47,441 nt of DNA, from assembly GCF_001937665.1 (NCBI RefSeq), contig NZ_MSKL01000004.1, positions 22,687 through 70,127 on the forward strand. Direction: 5' to 3'. The position numbers and the translations under genes were made by a program. This document shows positions 33,474 through 42,107 of the stretch, one piece after another (position 1 is the stretch's first letter; each line of letters starts with the position of its first letter). Source of the DNA: Actinomyces oris (GTDB lineage Bacteria > Actinomycetota > Actinomycetes > Actinomycetales > Actinomycetaceae). Under the pieces are notes generated by a model, which made no database searches, was not told where the DNA came from, and saw only the letters and a list, made by a program, of their open reading frames with translations.

Positions 33474-35357
33474 ATGGCAACGCTTGGCGAGGACCCGAAG
33501 CGACTCGGGATCTTCTTCTTCTTCGACGCCCAGGGCGTCGTGGACTCCTACGTGGAGACTCTGCTCGCCGATATGGTGAAGAACCTCTCCGAGCTGACCA
33601 TCGTCGTCAACGGCGAGCTGACGGCCAAGAGCTACGCCAAGCTGGGTGCCTTCACGGACAACATCATCCTGCGGGAGAACGAGGGACTGGACGTCTGGGC
33701 CTACAAGACGGCCATGGAGAGCCACGGCTGGGAGAGGCTCTCCGAGTTCGATGAGGTCGTGCTGTTCAACGCCACCATCATGGGGCCGGTCTACCCCTTC
33801 AAGGAGATGTTCACCGAGATGGCCCGTCGGAACATCGACTTCTGGGGCATCACCTGGTTCCACGAGGTCCCCTTCGACCCCTTCGGCTATGCCGAAGAGG
33901 GTTATCTTCCCCGCCACCTCCAGTCCCACTTCCACGCCTACCGCCGCTCCCTGGTCACCTCCAAGGCCTTTCAGGACTACTGGGACGAGATGCCCGAGAT
34001 CAACGGCTACGAGCAGTCGGTGGGCATGCACGAGGTTCCCTTCACCCAGCGCTTCGAGCGCCTCGGTTTCACCTCCGACGTCTACGTCAACACCGAGGAC
34101 ATGGAGGGCTTCAACTTCAGCCCCATTCTCTTCGCCCCGGTCGAGGTCATCCGGGACAAGCGCTGCCCGATCTTCAAGCGCCGTTCCTTCTTCCGCCCCT
34201 ACGACGACGTCCTGCGCCAGTCCGTGGGCCAGCCCAGCGCCGAGCTCTACGCCTACCTGCGTGACCACACGGACTTCGATGTCAACCTCATCTGGGACAA
34301 CGCCCTGCGCTCCATGAACATGGCGGACCTGGTGAAGAACCTCCAGCTCACCTACGTCCTGCCCACGCAGACCGTCACCCGCGAGCCCAAGCAGCAGAAG
34401 GTCGCTCTCATCGCGCACCTGTACTACATGGAGCTGGTCGAGCCGACGCTGGAGTACATCCGCAACATGCCCGAGGGCATCGACATCTTCCTGAGCACCT
34501 CGAGCCCGGAGAAGGTCGAGCAGGTCAAGGCCGCCTGCCAGGGGCTCCCCTTCAACATCGAGGTGCGCCTCGTGGAGAACCGGGGACGCGACGTCGGCCC
34601 CTTCCTCGTGGGGTGGAAGGACGTCGTCCAGAACTACGACGTCGTGTGCTACACCCACGACAAGAAGGTCACCCAGCTCTCCCCGTACTCGGTGGGTGAC
34701 GGCTTCGCCTACAAGTGCTTCGAGAACCTGCTGCCGACGCGCGACTTCGTCAAGAACGTCATCGCCACCTTCGAGGCCGAGCCGCGCCTGGGCCTCCTGA
34801 CTCCCACACCGCCGAACCACGCCGACTACTTCCCGGTCTACACCTTGGGCTGGGGCCCGAACTTCGACCGCACTGAGGCGCTCCTGCACGAGCTGGGGAT
34901 CCATGCCCCCCTCGACCCGGACAAGGAGCCCGTCGCGCCGCTGGGCTCCATGTTCTGGTTCCGTCCCAAGGCCCTCAAGCCACTGTTCGACCACGACTGG
35001 CAGTGGGAGGAGTTCCCGCCCGAGCCCTGCGACATCGACGGCACCATCATGCACGCCATCGAGCGCGCTCACGGTTACGTGGCCCAGGGAGCCGGTTACT
35101 ACTGCGGCTGGCTCTTCTCCGACTCCTTCGCCCGCATTGAGCTGACGAACCTGTCCTTCTACGTGCGCGACCTCACCTCCGCCGTCGCTGACCGCTGGGG
35201 CAGGGCCACGGAGACGCAGATGGTGCAGATGATCCAGGCCCCGCCGACAACCCGGCAATGGCTCAAGGGGCGGCTGAATCGGTGGGTTCCGTCGGCCTTC
35301 CAACCGGTCCTCAAGGGGCCGGCCAGACGCGCCTACCATAGACTGCGAGGAGCCTAG
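33474..35357 (+). CDS. RgpF-like rhamnan synthesis protein, second copy
   Basis: 627 residues from ATG 33474, preceded by AGAAGGGA; the open frame reaches back into the SDR gene but that part is not RgpF-like. LGIFFFFDAQGVVDSYVETLL, LRENEGLDVWAYKTAMESHGW, DEVVLFNATIMGPVYPFKEMF, FWGITWFHEV, HLQSHFHAYRRSLV and CPIFKRRSFF follow the same order as in the 30417 gene. The second half is more complete than in that copy: KVALIAHLYYMELVEPTLEYI, ENRGRDVGPFLVGWKDVV, VCYTHDKKV and VAPLGSMFWFRPKALKPLFD. The paralogues probably add different linkages or different residues to the backbone. It is followed by an acyltransferase 18 nt downstream. Confidence 0.88.
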   Translation: MATLGEDPKRLGIFFFFDAQGVVDSYVETLLADMVKNLSELTIVVNGELTAKSYAKLGAFTDNIILRENEGLDVWAYKTAMESHGWERLSEFDEVVLFNATIMGPVYPFKEMFTEMARRNIDFWGITWFHEVPFDPFGYAEEGYLPRHLQSHFHAYRRSLVTSKAFQDYWDEMPEINGYEQSVGMHEVPFTQRFERLGFTSDVYVNTEDMEGFNFSPILFAPVEVIRDKRCPIFKRRSFFRPYDDVLRQSVGQPSAELYAYLRDHTDFDVNLIWDNALRSMNMADLVKNLQLTYVLPTQTVTREPKQQKVALIAHLYYMELVEPTLEYIRNMPEGIDIFLSTSSPEKVEQVKAACQGLPFNIEVRLVENRGRDVGPFLVGWKDVVQNYDVVCYTHDKKVTQLSPYSVGDGFAYKCFENLLPTRDFVKNVIATFEAEPRLGLLTPTPPNHADYFPVYTLGWGPNFDRTEALLHELGIHAPLDPDKEPVAPLGSMFWFRPKALKPLFDHDWQWEEFPPEPCDIDGTIMHAIERAHGYVAQGAGYYCGWLFSDSFARIELTNLSFYVRDLTSAVADRWGRATETQMVQMIQAPPTTRQWLKGRLNRWVPSAFQPVLKGPARRAYHRLRGA

Positions 35358-35375
35358 TATCCGGATGGTGCTGCG

Positions 35376-36470
35376 ATGCCGGACATGACAACGAAACCGG
35401 CACAACAAGCAAGGACAAGGACCAGGATCTTCTACCTGGACCTCATCAGGGCTGTGGCCGCTGTGCTCATCGTCCTCACCCACTTCAATGCCCACCTCCG
35501 CGATCATGGCGGCGGGTACGTCCTGACCCACGAGCCCTTCGGCATTTACTCGGGTTCGCTGGGTGTCTCCCTGTTCCTCATCATCTCCGGGGCGGCCCTG
35601 ACGCTCACCTACCGGCGGCCGATCAACCTCAAACGCTTCTACTGGAAGCGCTTCCGCAGCATCTACCCGATGTTCTGGACCGCCTGGATCCTGGGAACGT
35701 TCGCCCTCTTCCTCGCCGCCAATGGCAGATCCCCCAACGCAGCCCCAGCGAAGTCCTTCATCCTCACGGTGCTGGGTATTGACGGACTCGCCCAGGCCTT
35801 CTACTTCCGGACGATGTATCTGCTGGGCGAGTGGTTCCTCGGTTTCATCCTCCTGTACTACCTCGTCTTCCCGGTGCTGCTGTGGGCTATTGACCGCTTC
35901 CCGGTCATCACCGGAGCCGTGCTCCTCGTGGCCTACGCCGCCACCATCGTCATCATGTCGCGTTACTTCCCTGCCTACCCCTCCGCCGCGGTGCTGACCA
36001 CGCGTCTTCCCGAGCTGGCCTTCGGCAGCTACCTCGTCCTGTACATCCGTCGGCTACACGGGGCCGTGGTGGTTCCGGCGGCAGCGGTTCTGGCCGTCTC
36101 AGCCATGTTCCCCGGGAGGATCCCCGAGGACGTGGCTACCACGATCGTCGGGATCTCGGTCTTCCTCATCCTCGTGGTGGCCGGCCGCTACGTGGCGATC
36201 CAGCCGGTGCGGGCCGTTGTCAGTCTCATCGCCACGTACTCCTACCCGATCTTCCTCGTCCACCATGTGGTGATCGAACAGGTCCTTGAGAAGATCGACG
36301 TCGCCGGCTTCTACCCCATTCAGCGCTACATGCTGTTGGCCGCCGAGTGCGTCATCATCTTCGCCCTGTCGGTGGCGCTGGTGAAGGTCACTGATGTCGT
36401 CGTCGGCTTCTTCACCAAGGCATTCCAAGGCATGACCTGGCGGCCCGAGGTCTCCGAGGCTGAACGCTGA
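35376..36470 (+). CDS. Membrane O-acyltransferase, Acyltransferase_3 (OafA/WecH-like)
   Basis: 364 residues with about ten hydrophobic segments. RIFYLDLIRAVAAVLIVLTHFNAH near the N-terminus carries the Arg and His of the acyltransferase-3 active site, and SLGVSLFLIISGAALTLTYRR is the next conserved span. These enzymes use acetyl-CoA to O-acetylate sugars at the membrane. It lies directly after an RgpF-like gene and before the ABC exporter genes, so it may acetylate the rhamnan-like polymer or its non-reducing end. The acyl group and position are inferred. Confidence 0.85.
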   Translation: MPDMTTKPAQQARTRTRIFYLDLIRAVAAVLIVLTHFNAHLRDHGGGYVLTHEPFGIYSGSLGVSLFLIISGAALTLTYRRPINLKRFYWKRFRSIYPMFWTAWILGTFALFLAANGRSPNAAPAKSFILTVLGIDGLAQAFYFRTMYLLGEWFLGFILLYYLVFPVLLWAIDRFPVITGAVLLVAYAATIVIMSRYFPAYPSAAVLTTRLPELAFGSYLVLYIRRLHGAVVVPAAAVLAVSAMFPGRIPEDVATTIVGISVFLILVVAGRYVAIQPVRAVVSLIATYSYPIFLVHHVVIEQVLEKIDVAGFYPIQRYMLLAAECVIIFALSVALVKVTDVVVGFFTKAFQGMTWRPEVSEAER

Positions 36471-36489
36471 CCCGCACCGGGGGCGGGTC
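36469..36489 (+). terminator. Hairpin at the acyltransferase stop codon
   Basis: GACCCGC (36469-36475) pairs perfectly with GCGGGTC (36483-36489) around a 7-nt loop. There is no T-run after it, so it may only attenuate transcription. Confidence 0.4.
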
Positions 36490-36561
36490 CGGGTGGTCAG
36501 TCACGGCCCGCGGTAGTGGCCTACGACCCCTGGGCGTGTCGAAGGCAACGGCATCTGCTGG

Positions 36562-36593
36562 CACTATTGGCTCCGGCAGCGCTGAGAATAGTG
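36562..36593. repeat. Inverted repeat upstream of the 4-epimerase gene
   Basis: CACTATT (36562-36568) and AATAGTG (36587-36593) are exact inverted arms 18 nt apart, 66 nt before the GTG at 36659. The low-GC arms stand out in their surroundings and may mark a promoter or operator for the epimerase-ABC transporter operon. AAGGGA at 36646-36651 is the ribosome binding site. Confidence 0.4.
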
Positions 36594-36658
36594 GCGAGGT
36601 CGTGGCGTGCCCCGTCAGCGCGCCATCGGCCCGACTCGACAACCCAAGGGAGACTCTC

Positions 36659-37753
36659 GTGACCCGTACCTGCCTCGTGACAGGTGGTGCCGGATTCATC
36701 GGTTGCGCGATCTCGCGTGACCTGGCTGACGCCTTCGACCGCGTCGTGGCCATGGACAACATGCATCCGCAGATCCACCTGTCCCAGGAGCGCCCCGCGG
36801 AGCTCGACGATCGCGTGGAGCTGCGCCGCCTGGACGTGTCCACTGCTGAGGACTGGGACCTCCTCTTCAGTGAGGTCACCCCGGACGTCATCGTCCATCT
36901 GGCCGCGGAGACCGGAACCGGTCAGTCCCTCACCGAGGCCTCCCGCCACGCGAGCGTCAACGTCGTCGGCACCACCCAGATGCTCGATGCCCTCGTGCGC
37001 CACGAGATCCGCCCCGACAAGATCGTCCTGGCCTCCTCCCGAGCCGTCTACGGCGAGGGGCAGTGGGTCGACGCCGAAGGACGGACCTCCTACCCCGGCC
37101 AGCGCACCCACGCAATGCTCGAGGCCGGGCAGTGGGACTTCACCGGCCTGACCCCCTTGGTCCAGTCCTCCACCGCCGTCAAGGCGTCCCCGGCCAATGT
37201 CTATGCCGCCACCAAGTTCTGCCAGGAGAACCTGGTGACCTCCTGGTGCGGATCCTTCGGCGTCACCCCGGTGCTCTTCCGGCTTCAGAACGTCTACGGC
37301 CCCGGTCAGTCCCTCATCAACCCCTATACCGGCATCGTCTCCCTCTTCGCCCGCCTGGCCAGGTCCGGTCGGTCCATCCCGGTCTACGAGGACGGTCAGA
37401 TCGTGCGGGACTTCGTCTTCATCGACGACGTCGCCTCCGCCATCGTGGCCGGAGTCCTGCGCTCGCCCGCAGCGGCCCTGCCCTACGACATCGGCCTGGG
37501 GGAGCGGACCACCATCATGCAGGTCGCTCAGGCCATCGCCGAGCACTACGGGGCGCCCGCCCCGCACGTCACCGGACAGTTCCGCGACGGTGACGTGCGT
37601 GCCGCCTGGGCGGATACCGCGCGTGCCCGTCAGATGCTGGACTGGGAGCCGCGAGTCGGCGTCACCGAGGGCATCAACCGCCTGTGCGACTGGATCGACG
37701 CCCAGGAGGGGGCGGTTCCACCGATGCCCACCGGCACAGCGAAGGAGGCGTGA
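36659..37753 (+). CDS. Extended SDR, probable dTDP-L-rhamnose 4-epimerase (WbiB-like)
   Basis: 364 residues from GTG 36659, chosen by AAGGGA upstream; the open frame begins earlier without homology. [19 protein letters not shown] binds NAD; AMDNMHPQIH, VHLAAETGTGQSLTEA, LASSRAVYGEG, the VYAATKFCQE Tyr-x3-Lys, LQNVYGPGQSLINPYTGIVSLF and YEDGQIVRDFVFIDDVASAI are the pattern I associate with dTDP-L-rhamnose 4-epimerases that give dTDP-6-deoxy-L-talose. 6-Deoxytalose is reported in walls of several oral Actinomyces, which fits. It is 4 nt from the ABC permease gene and so is co-transcribed with the exporter. Other NDP-sugar epimerase or dehydratase activity is possible. Confidence 0.75.
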   Translation: MTRTCLVTGGAGFIGCAISRDLADAFDRVVAMDNMHPQIHLSQERPAELDDRVELRRLDVSTAEDWDLLFSEVTPDVIVHLAAETGTGQSLTEASRHASVNVVGTTQMLDALVRHEIRPDKIVLASSRAVYGEGQWVDAEGRTSYPGQRTHAMLEAGQWDFTGLTPLVQSSTAVKASPANVYAATKFCQENLVTSWCGSFGVTPVLFRLQNVYGPGQSLINPYTGIVSLFARLARSGRSIPVYEDGQIVRDFVFIDDVASAIVAGVLRSPAAALPYDIGLGERTTIMQVAQAIAEHYGAPAPHVTGQFRDGDVRAAWADTARARQMLDWEPRVGVTEGINRLCDWIDAQEGAVPPMPTGTAKEA

Positions 37754-37757
37754 GCCC

Positions 37758-38624
37758 ATGCAGCTGTCTCGACTGCTCCGTTCAGAGGATGCCCGTCAGA
37801 CACTGGACCTCACCCTGCGGCTGACCCAGCGCTCGGTCTCCTCCGAGTTCAAGGGAACGACGCTGGGCCGTCTGTGGTCCTTCATCAACCCTCTGGCCAC
37901 CATCGCCATCTTCGCCCTCATCTTCGGCGTCGTCTTCCGCGGAGGCGTGGAGCCGGGCCGCAACTCCGGGATCGACTCCTTCGCACTGTGGATCGGCATC
38001 GGGGTGCTCAGCTGGACCTTCTTCTCCAGCGGCATCATGACGTCCATGAATGCCCTCGTGAACAACGCGGGGCTCCTCACCAAGGTCTACTTCCCCCGCC
38101 AGGTCCTCATCTACTCCGCGGTGCTGTCCCTGGCCGTGGACTTCGCCTTCGAGCTGCTCGTGCTGGTCATCATCGCCATGATCATGGGGGGCCCCGGGGT
38201 CCTCCTCATGATTCCGGCGCTGGTCGTCGTCACCCTGCTGTCGGGCATGTTCGCCGTCGGACTGGGGCTCATCCTGTCCATCGCGACCGTCTACTTCCGG
38301 GACCTGGGCCACCTGTGGCAGATCTTCAACCAGATCTGGATGTACGCCTCCGGCGTCGTCTTCCCCTTGACCATGCTCAACGGGGTTCAGAACCGCCTGT
38401 TCGACGCCGGTTGGCAGATCAACGGAGCTCCGATCCCCATCGCGACGATCGCTCGGCTCAACCCCGCCGAGACCTACCTCGAGGCCTTCCGATCCTGCCT
38501 GTACGACTTCGCCCTGCCGTCACTGCCCGTCTCCCTGGCCTGTCTGGGGTGGGCGGTCGTCATGCTCACGCTGGGCCTGACCTTCTTCCGCCGGCACTCG
38601 GCGAGCATCGTTGAGGAGCTCTGA
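37758..38624 (+). CDS. wzm: Polysaccharide ABC transporter permease (Wzm type)
   Basis: 288 residues from ATG 37758, with AAGGAGG upstream. It belongs to the ABC-2 family: TLRLTQRSVSSEFKGTTLGRLWSFINPLATIAIFALIFGVVF at the start (cytoplasmic amphipathic helix then span 1), six hydrophobic segments in all, and LIYSAVLSLAVDFAFELLVLVI and LGHLWQIFNQIWMYASGVVFP as typical middle and late regions. With the ATPase encoded 8 nt downstream it forms the exporter that carries finished undecaprenyl-pyrophosphate-linked glycan across the membrane, as for teichoic acid (TagG) or O-antigen (Wzm). The symbol is by family analogy. Confidence 0.88.
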   Translation: MQLSRLLRSEDARQTLDLTLRLTQRSVSSEFKGTTLGRLWSFINPLATIAIFALIFGVVFRGGVEPGRNSGIDSFALWIGIGVLSWTFFSSGIMTSMNALVNNAGLLTKVYFPRQVLIYSAVLSLAVDFAFELLVLVIIAMIMGGPGVLLMIPALVVVTLLSGMFAVGLGLILSIATVYFRDLGHLWQIFNQIWMYASGVVFPLTMLNGVQNRLFDAGWQINGAPIPIATIARLNPAETYLEAFRSCLYDFALPSLPVSLACLGWAVVMLTLGLTFFRRHSASIVEEL

Positions 38625-38632
38625 GACTCAAG

Positions 38633-39886
38633 ATGGCTGCATCACATGGAACCTCCGCATCGCCCGCCGTGCGCATTGAGGACGTCTCCAAGCGTTTCAG
38701 GATCTACCACCACCGCAACCAGTCCCTCAAGGGCGCCATTCTGCAGCGCAGCCGCGGCGTCTACGAGGACTTCTGGGCGCTCAAGGACATCACCTTCGAC
38801 ATCCCCGAGGGCAAGACCTTCGGGCTCATGGGGCACAACGGATCGGGCAAGTCCACCCTGCTCAAGTGCATCGCCAAGATCCTGGCCCCCGACTCCGGCT
38901 CCATCACCGCCCGTGGGCGCATGGCCGCCATGCTGGAGGTCGGATCCGGCTTCCACCCCGAGCTCTCCGGGCGGGAGAACATCTTCCTCAATGGCGCCAT
39001 CCTGGGGATGAGCCGTAAGGAGATCGAGGCCAAGTTCGATGACATCGTTGACTTCTCCGGGGTCGGGGAGTTCATCGACCAGCCGGTGAAGAACTACTCC
39101 TCGGGCATGTACGTGCGTCTGGGCTTCTCCGTGTCCATCCACGTCGAGCCGGAGATCCTTCTGGTCGATGAGGTCCTGGCCGTCGGAGACATGGAGTTCC
39201 AGGAACGCTGCATGGACAAGTTCGCCGAGTTCCGCGAGGACGGCCGCACCGTCGTCGTCGTCTCCCACGGACTCGCCCAGATGCGCACCTTCTGCGACGA
39301 GGTTGCCTGGCTCGACCACGGCCGGCTCAAGGAGGTCGGAGCGGCCCCCGAGGTCATTGACAAGTACTCAGATATCACCCACGGCGCCAAGAAGGTCAAG
39401 GACGGACAAGGCACCCGCTTCGGCAGCGGGGAGGCTCAGATCACGCGGATCGAGCTGCTCGACCGCACGGGCAGGCCTGTGGGCTCCATGCGCACCGGGG
39501 ACGAGGCCACCATCCGGCTGCACTACCGCTGCGAGGAGACGATCGAGAAGCCCGTCTTCGGCTGCTCCATCGACACCCGTGAGGGCATCTTCGCCTGGGG
39601 CCTGCACGGTCTCGACGACGGCTTCCAGCCCGAGACGATCGAGCCGGGAGAGGGGACCGTGGACGTCTCCATCCCCGCGATGATGCTGCGCCCGGGCGCC
39701 TACCTCATCTCCGGATCCATCCAGCCCTGGCAGCTCTCCAGCGTCATCGACGCCTACCAGAAGGCCACCTCATTCGACATCGTCCCCGGACCGCGCATGG
39801 AGTCCGGGGGCCTGGTGGCCCTGGGCGCTCACTACGAACGGATCTCCCCGTCGCGCCCCATGGTCACGGTTGCCAAGAAGGACTGA
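38633..39886 (+). CDS. wzt: Polysaccharide ABC transporter ATPase with C-terminal glycan-binding domain (Wzt type)
   Basis: 417 residues. ATPase domain: Walker A MGHNGSGKST, signature NYSSGMYVRLGFS, Walker B PEILLVDEVLAVGD and switch His in VVVVSHGL. The region DFWALKDITFDIPEGKTFGLMG is that of polysaccharide-export ATPases. From about residue 250 a beta-rich domain of about 150 residues follows (QITRIELLDRTGRPVGSMRTGD, TIRLHYRCEE, GEGTVDVSIPAMMLRPGAYLISG), which matches the Wzt_C carbohydrate-binding domain. In E. coli O9a-type systems this domain recognises the modified non-reducing end of the chain before export. A C-domain here therefore suggests export of a capped or end-marked glycan, for which the acyltransferase at 35376 is one candidate (inference). 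Confidence 0.9.
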   Translation: MAASHGTSASPAVRIEDVSKRFRIYHHRNQSLKGAILQRSRGVYEDFWALKDITFDIPEGKTFGLMGHNGSGKSTLLKCIAKILAPDSGSITARGRMAAMLEVGSGFHPELSGRENIFLNGAILGMSRKEIEAKFDDIVDFSGVGEFIDQPVKNYSSGMYVRLGFSVSIHVEPEILLVDEVLAVGDMEFQERCMDKFAEFREDGRTVVVVSHGLAQMRTFCDEVAWLDHGRLKEVGAAPEVIDKYSDITHGAKKVKDGQGTRFGSGEAQITRIELLDRTGRPVGSMRTGDEATIRLHYRCEETIEKPVFGCSIDTREGIFAWGLHGLDDGFQPETIEPGEGTVDVSIPAMMLRPGAYLISGSIQPWQLSSVIDAYQKATSFDIVPGPRMESGGLVALGAHYERISPSRPMVTVAKKD

Positions 39887-39891
39887 GGGCA

Positions 39892-39920
39892 CCGGCGGGG
39901 CCGTCGCTCAGCGCCGCCGG
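39892..39920. terminator. Hairpin between convergent wzt and GT2 genes
   Basis: CCGGCGG (39892-39898) pairs with CCGCCGG (39914-39920), extended past one mismatch by a GC pair. It spans the end of the wzt unit and the last codons of the minus-strand GT2. There is no T-run. Confidence 0.4.
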
Positions 39921-40957
39921 ATCCTCTTGACGTGCTGTGCCACGGTGCGGAAGAAGGGCTTGACCGTGGCCTCCAGATGGTCGATCTTCGCCTTGGCGTC
40001 GTGGAGCTGGACCAGGACCTGCCGGACCGAGAGATGCAGGTCGTACATGCCCTCATGAAGCTTCGCGATCTGGGCGTCCTGCTGCTTCAGCTGCTGCTCG
40101 AGCCGGTGGTAGTACTCCGCTGAGACCAGCATGAGTCCCAGGCCGGCCGGCTCGGCCGGACCGTCGGAGGAGCCTGCGGCTCCGTCGCCCTCGAGGGACA
40201 GCCGCGTGTAGCGGTCCCGAATGGCGAGGTTGTCGATGCGGTGACGGACGTCGTCGACGACGACGGAGTTGCCCATCGTCTCGTCGGTGGAGTCGCGGTG
40301 GTGCCAGTACGCCAGCGGCTCGCCGGCGATGAATCCCACCGGCGAGGTCGCCAGCAGACGGAGGTTGAAGTCCCAGTCGGCCTGGGTCAGCAGGTTGCCG
40401 TCCCAGTGACCGATGCGGTCGGCCACCTCGCGGCGAATGAGCTGGGAGATCGGCGGTACGTAGTTGGCCACCATCGTGTCGATGAGGGTCCAGCTCTCCT
40501 TGCCCGGTGCCAGCGCCTCTCGCTTGAGCTCGGTCAGGGCCTCGTTGGTGACGGTCTCGAAAATCAGGTCGCAGCTTGCCGCCACGGCACCGTGGCCGGG
40601 GTTCTCATCGAGGTGAGCCACGCATGCCGCCAGGAAGCCGGGCTCCCAGGAGTCGTCGTCGTCATGGATGGCGAAGAACTCGCAGGAGGAGACGGCCAAG
40701 CCGTCCTCCAGGGCGGCCTCGCGGCCATGGGAGGTCTCGTTGGTGACCACCTGGGTGCGCTCCCGCAGCCATTCGGGTGCGCTCGCCAGGGCCTGGTCCA
40801 CCGCTTCGCCCTCGCCGGCGTCATTGACGATGACGAGCTCGAGGTCCTGGAAGGTCTGCGCTCCAACCGACTGGACCGCTCTGGTGAGCATCAGGGGACG
40901 ATTCCGAGTCCGGGTCACCACGGTGACTCGTGGGGATCGTGCGGCTTGTCCAGCCAT
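39908..40957 (-). CDS. Glycosyltransferase family 2 with C-terminal coiled coil
   Basis: 349 residues, ATG preceded by AGGAGG. Residues 1-235 are an inverting-type GT2: VTVVTRTRNRPLMLTRAVQSV, LVIVNDAGEGEAV, FFAIHDDDDSWEPGFL (DxD) and WDFNLRLLATSP. From about residue 277, EYYHRLEQQLKQQDAQIAKL, VLVQLHDAKAKIDHLEATV forms a heptad-rich coiled coil of about 60 residues before a basic tail (HVKRIRRR). Coiled coils on polymerising transferases can hold partner enzymes at the membrane or act as a chain-length ruler (WbdA/WbdD precedent). It is convergent with wzt. The sugar donor is unknown. Confidence 0.82.
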   Translation of the reverse strand: MAGQAARSPRVTVVTRTRNRPLMLTRAVQSVGAQTFQDLELVIVNDAGEGEAVDQALASAPEWLRERTQVVTNETSHGREAALEDGLAVSSCEFFAIHDDDDSWEPGFLAACVAHLDENPGHGAVAASCDLIFETVTNEALTELKREALAPGKESWTLIDTMVANYVPPISQLIRREVADRIGHWDGNLLTQADWDFNLRLLATSPVGFIAGEPLAYWHHRDSTDETMGNSVVVDDVRHRIDNLAIRDRYTRLSLEGDGAAGSSDGPAEPAGLGLMLVSAEYYHRLEQQLKQQDAQIAKLHEGMYDLHLSVRQVLVQLHDAKAKIDHLEATVKPFFRTVAQHVKRIRRR

Positions 40958-41096
40958 CTTCGGGGGTCCTCCTTGATCCGATGAGGGGTACGCGGCGTGC
41001 GTGGCGATTACTGCCGAAGGGGTCGGGGCGTTCCGACAACGTCCCAGTTATGCAACTGTAGCCGTTGGGTGCGGTCGGCGTAGTCGGTTGCCGCAA

Positions 41097-42107
41097 TCAG
41101 TGGATTCTCGACGGGCGTCTCGCGCGGCCCCTCGAACGCTGACGCAGCTCGCGCGGTAGGCCGGCAACGGCCTGGGCGAGTCCTGTCATCACCGGGCCGC
41201 GCTGCGGTCCCCGCAGGGCCCGCACCACCGTGCGGGCCAGTGCCTGCATCACCACCGGGGCCGGGCTGTGCGCGGCGGCCGTCAGGATCCGGTTGCGGGT
41301 GTTGACCCGGATGAACATCGCTGAGCCAGTACCCGAGGAGGAGGCGTGCTCGTGGAGTACCACTGCCTCGCGCACGTAGACGACTCGCCAACCGCGCTCG
41401 CGCAGGCGCCAGGACAGGTCCGTGTCCTCGTAGTACATGAACAGGTCCTCGCGGAAGCCGCCCAGGGCCTGCCACGCCTCGCGTCGGATCGCGCAGGCGC
41501 CCCCGCACAGGCCGAAGACCTCACTGGGGGAGTGCTCCTGCCCGGCAGGCACCAGCCAGTCGCGGTCGTAGCCATTGCCGGAGGCGTCCACCTGGTTGCC
41601 CGTGGAGTTGACCAGGACCTCACCCTCGCCGCGGGCAGCGGCCTCGTCACTGACACGCGTCCACCTGCCGGTGCGTGGTGAGACGAGCGCGTCCTGCCGA
41701 CCCTGAGCGGCGGGTCTCCAACGGCCGGCCAGCAGGATCCGTGCCGTCGCCGCTGCCGGAGCCGTTGCGGATGGCGGATCGCTCAAGGTCCTCAGGAGCG
41801 CCTCGAGGAAATCGGGCTCGGCCACCGCGTCATTGTTGAGCAGGACCAGGACATCCTCAACCATGCCCTGGGCACCGAGGTTGACTCCGGCGCCGAAGCC
41901 CAGGTTCTCGCTCGACTCGACCACCGTGAGCCCCTCCCGGCGAAGCCGCTCGACCGAGCCGTCGCCGGAGGCGTTGTCCACGATGACGAGCACGTCCCCG
42001 TCTCCCAGCTGCTCACGGATGGAGCGGGCCGCCCGGATCGTCAGCTCGGCCTGGCGCCAGTTGACGATGACGATGCGAGCTGAGGGACGCCTGACGGGCT
42101 GCGTCAC
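41097..42107 (-). CDS. Glycosyltransferase family 2, WbbL/rhamnosyltransferase-like
   Basis: 336 residues from GTG 42107, overlapping the preceding stop by 4 nt (GTGA); the longer open frame overlaps the GT4 gene and lacks homology. RIVIVNWRQAELTIRAARSI, VIVDNASGDGSVERL, NLGFGAGVNLGAQG, LLNNDAVAEPDFLEALL, GLCGGACAIRREAWQALGGF and MYYEDTDLSWRLRERGW are the full motif set of rhamnosyltransferase-type GT2 enzymes, the last holding the catalytic acidic residues. It is translationally coupled to the GT4 gene upstream. The C-terminus is basic (RQRSRGRARRPSR). A donor of dTDP-L-rhamnose is inferred. Confidence 0.85.
   Translation of the reverse strand: MTQPVRRPSARIVIVNWRQAELTIRAARSIREQLGDGDVLVIVDNASGDGSVERLRREGLTVVESSENLGFGAGVNLGAQGMVEDVLVLLNNDAVAEPDFLEALLRTLSDPPSATAPAAATARILLAGRWRPAAQGRQDALVSPRTGRWTRVSDEAAARGEGEVLVNSTGNQVDASGNGYDRDWLVPAGQEHSPSEVFGLCGGACAIRREAWQALGGFREDLFMYYEDTDLSWRLRERGWRVVYVREAVVLHEHASSSGTGSAMFIRVNTRNRILTAAAHSPAPVVMQALARTVVRALRGPQRGPVMTGLAQAVAGLPRELRQRSRGRARRPSRIH

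Noticed and set aside
33324-35531. 735-codon minus-strand open frame opposite the second RgpF gene
   Set aside because: Val/Gly/Glu/Asp-rich sequence without domains, spanning several real genes; a GC-driven shadow.
41008-41508. Minus-strand frame running into the spacer upstream of the coiled-coil GT2
   Set aside because: It is an out-of-frame overlap with the GT2 gene at 41097; only its last codons are outside that gene and they show no start or ribosome binding site.
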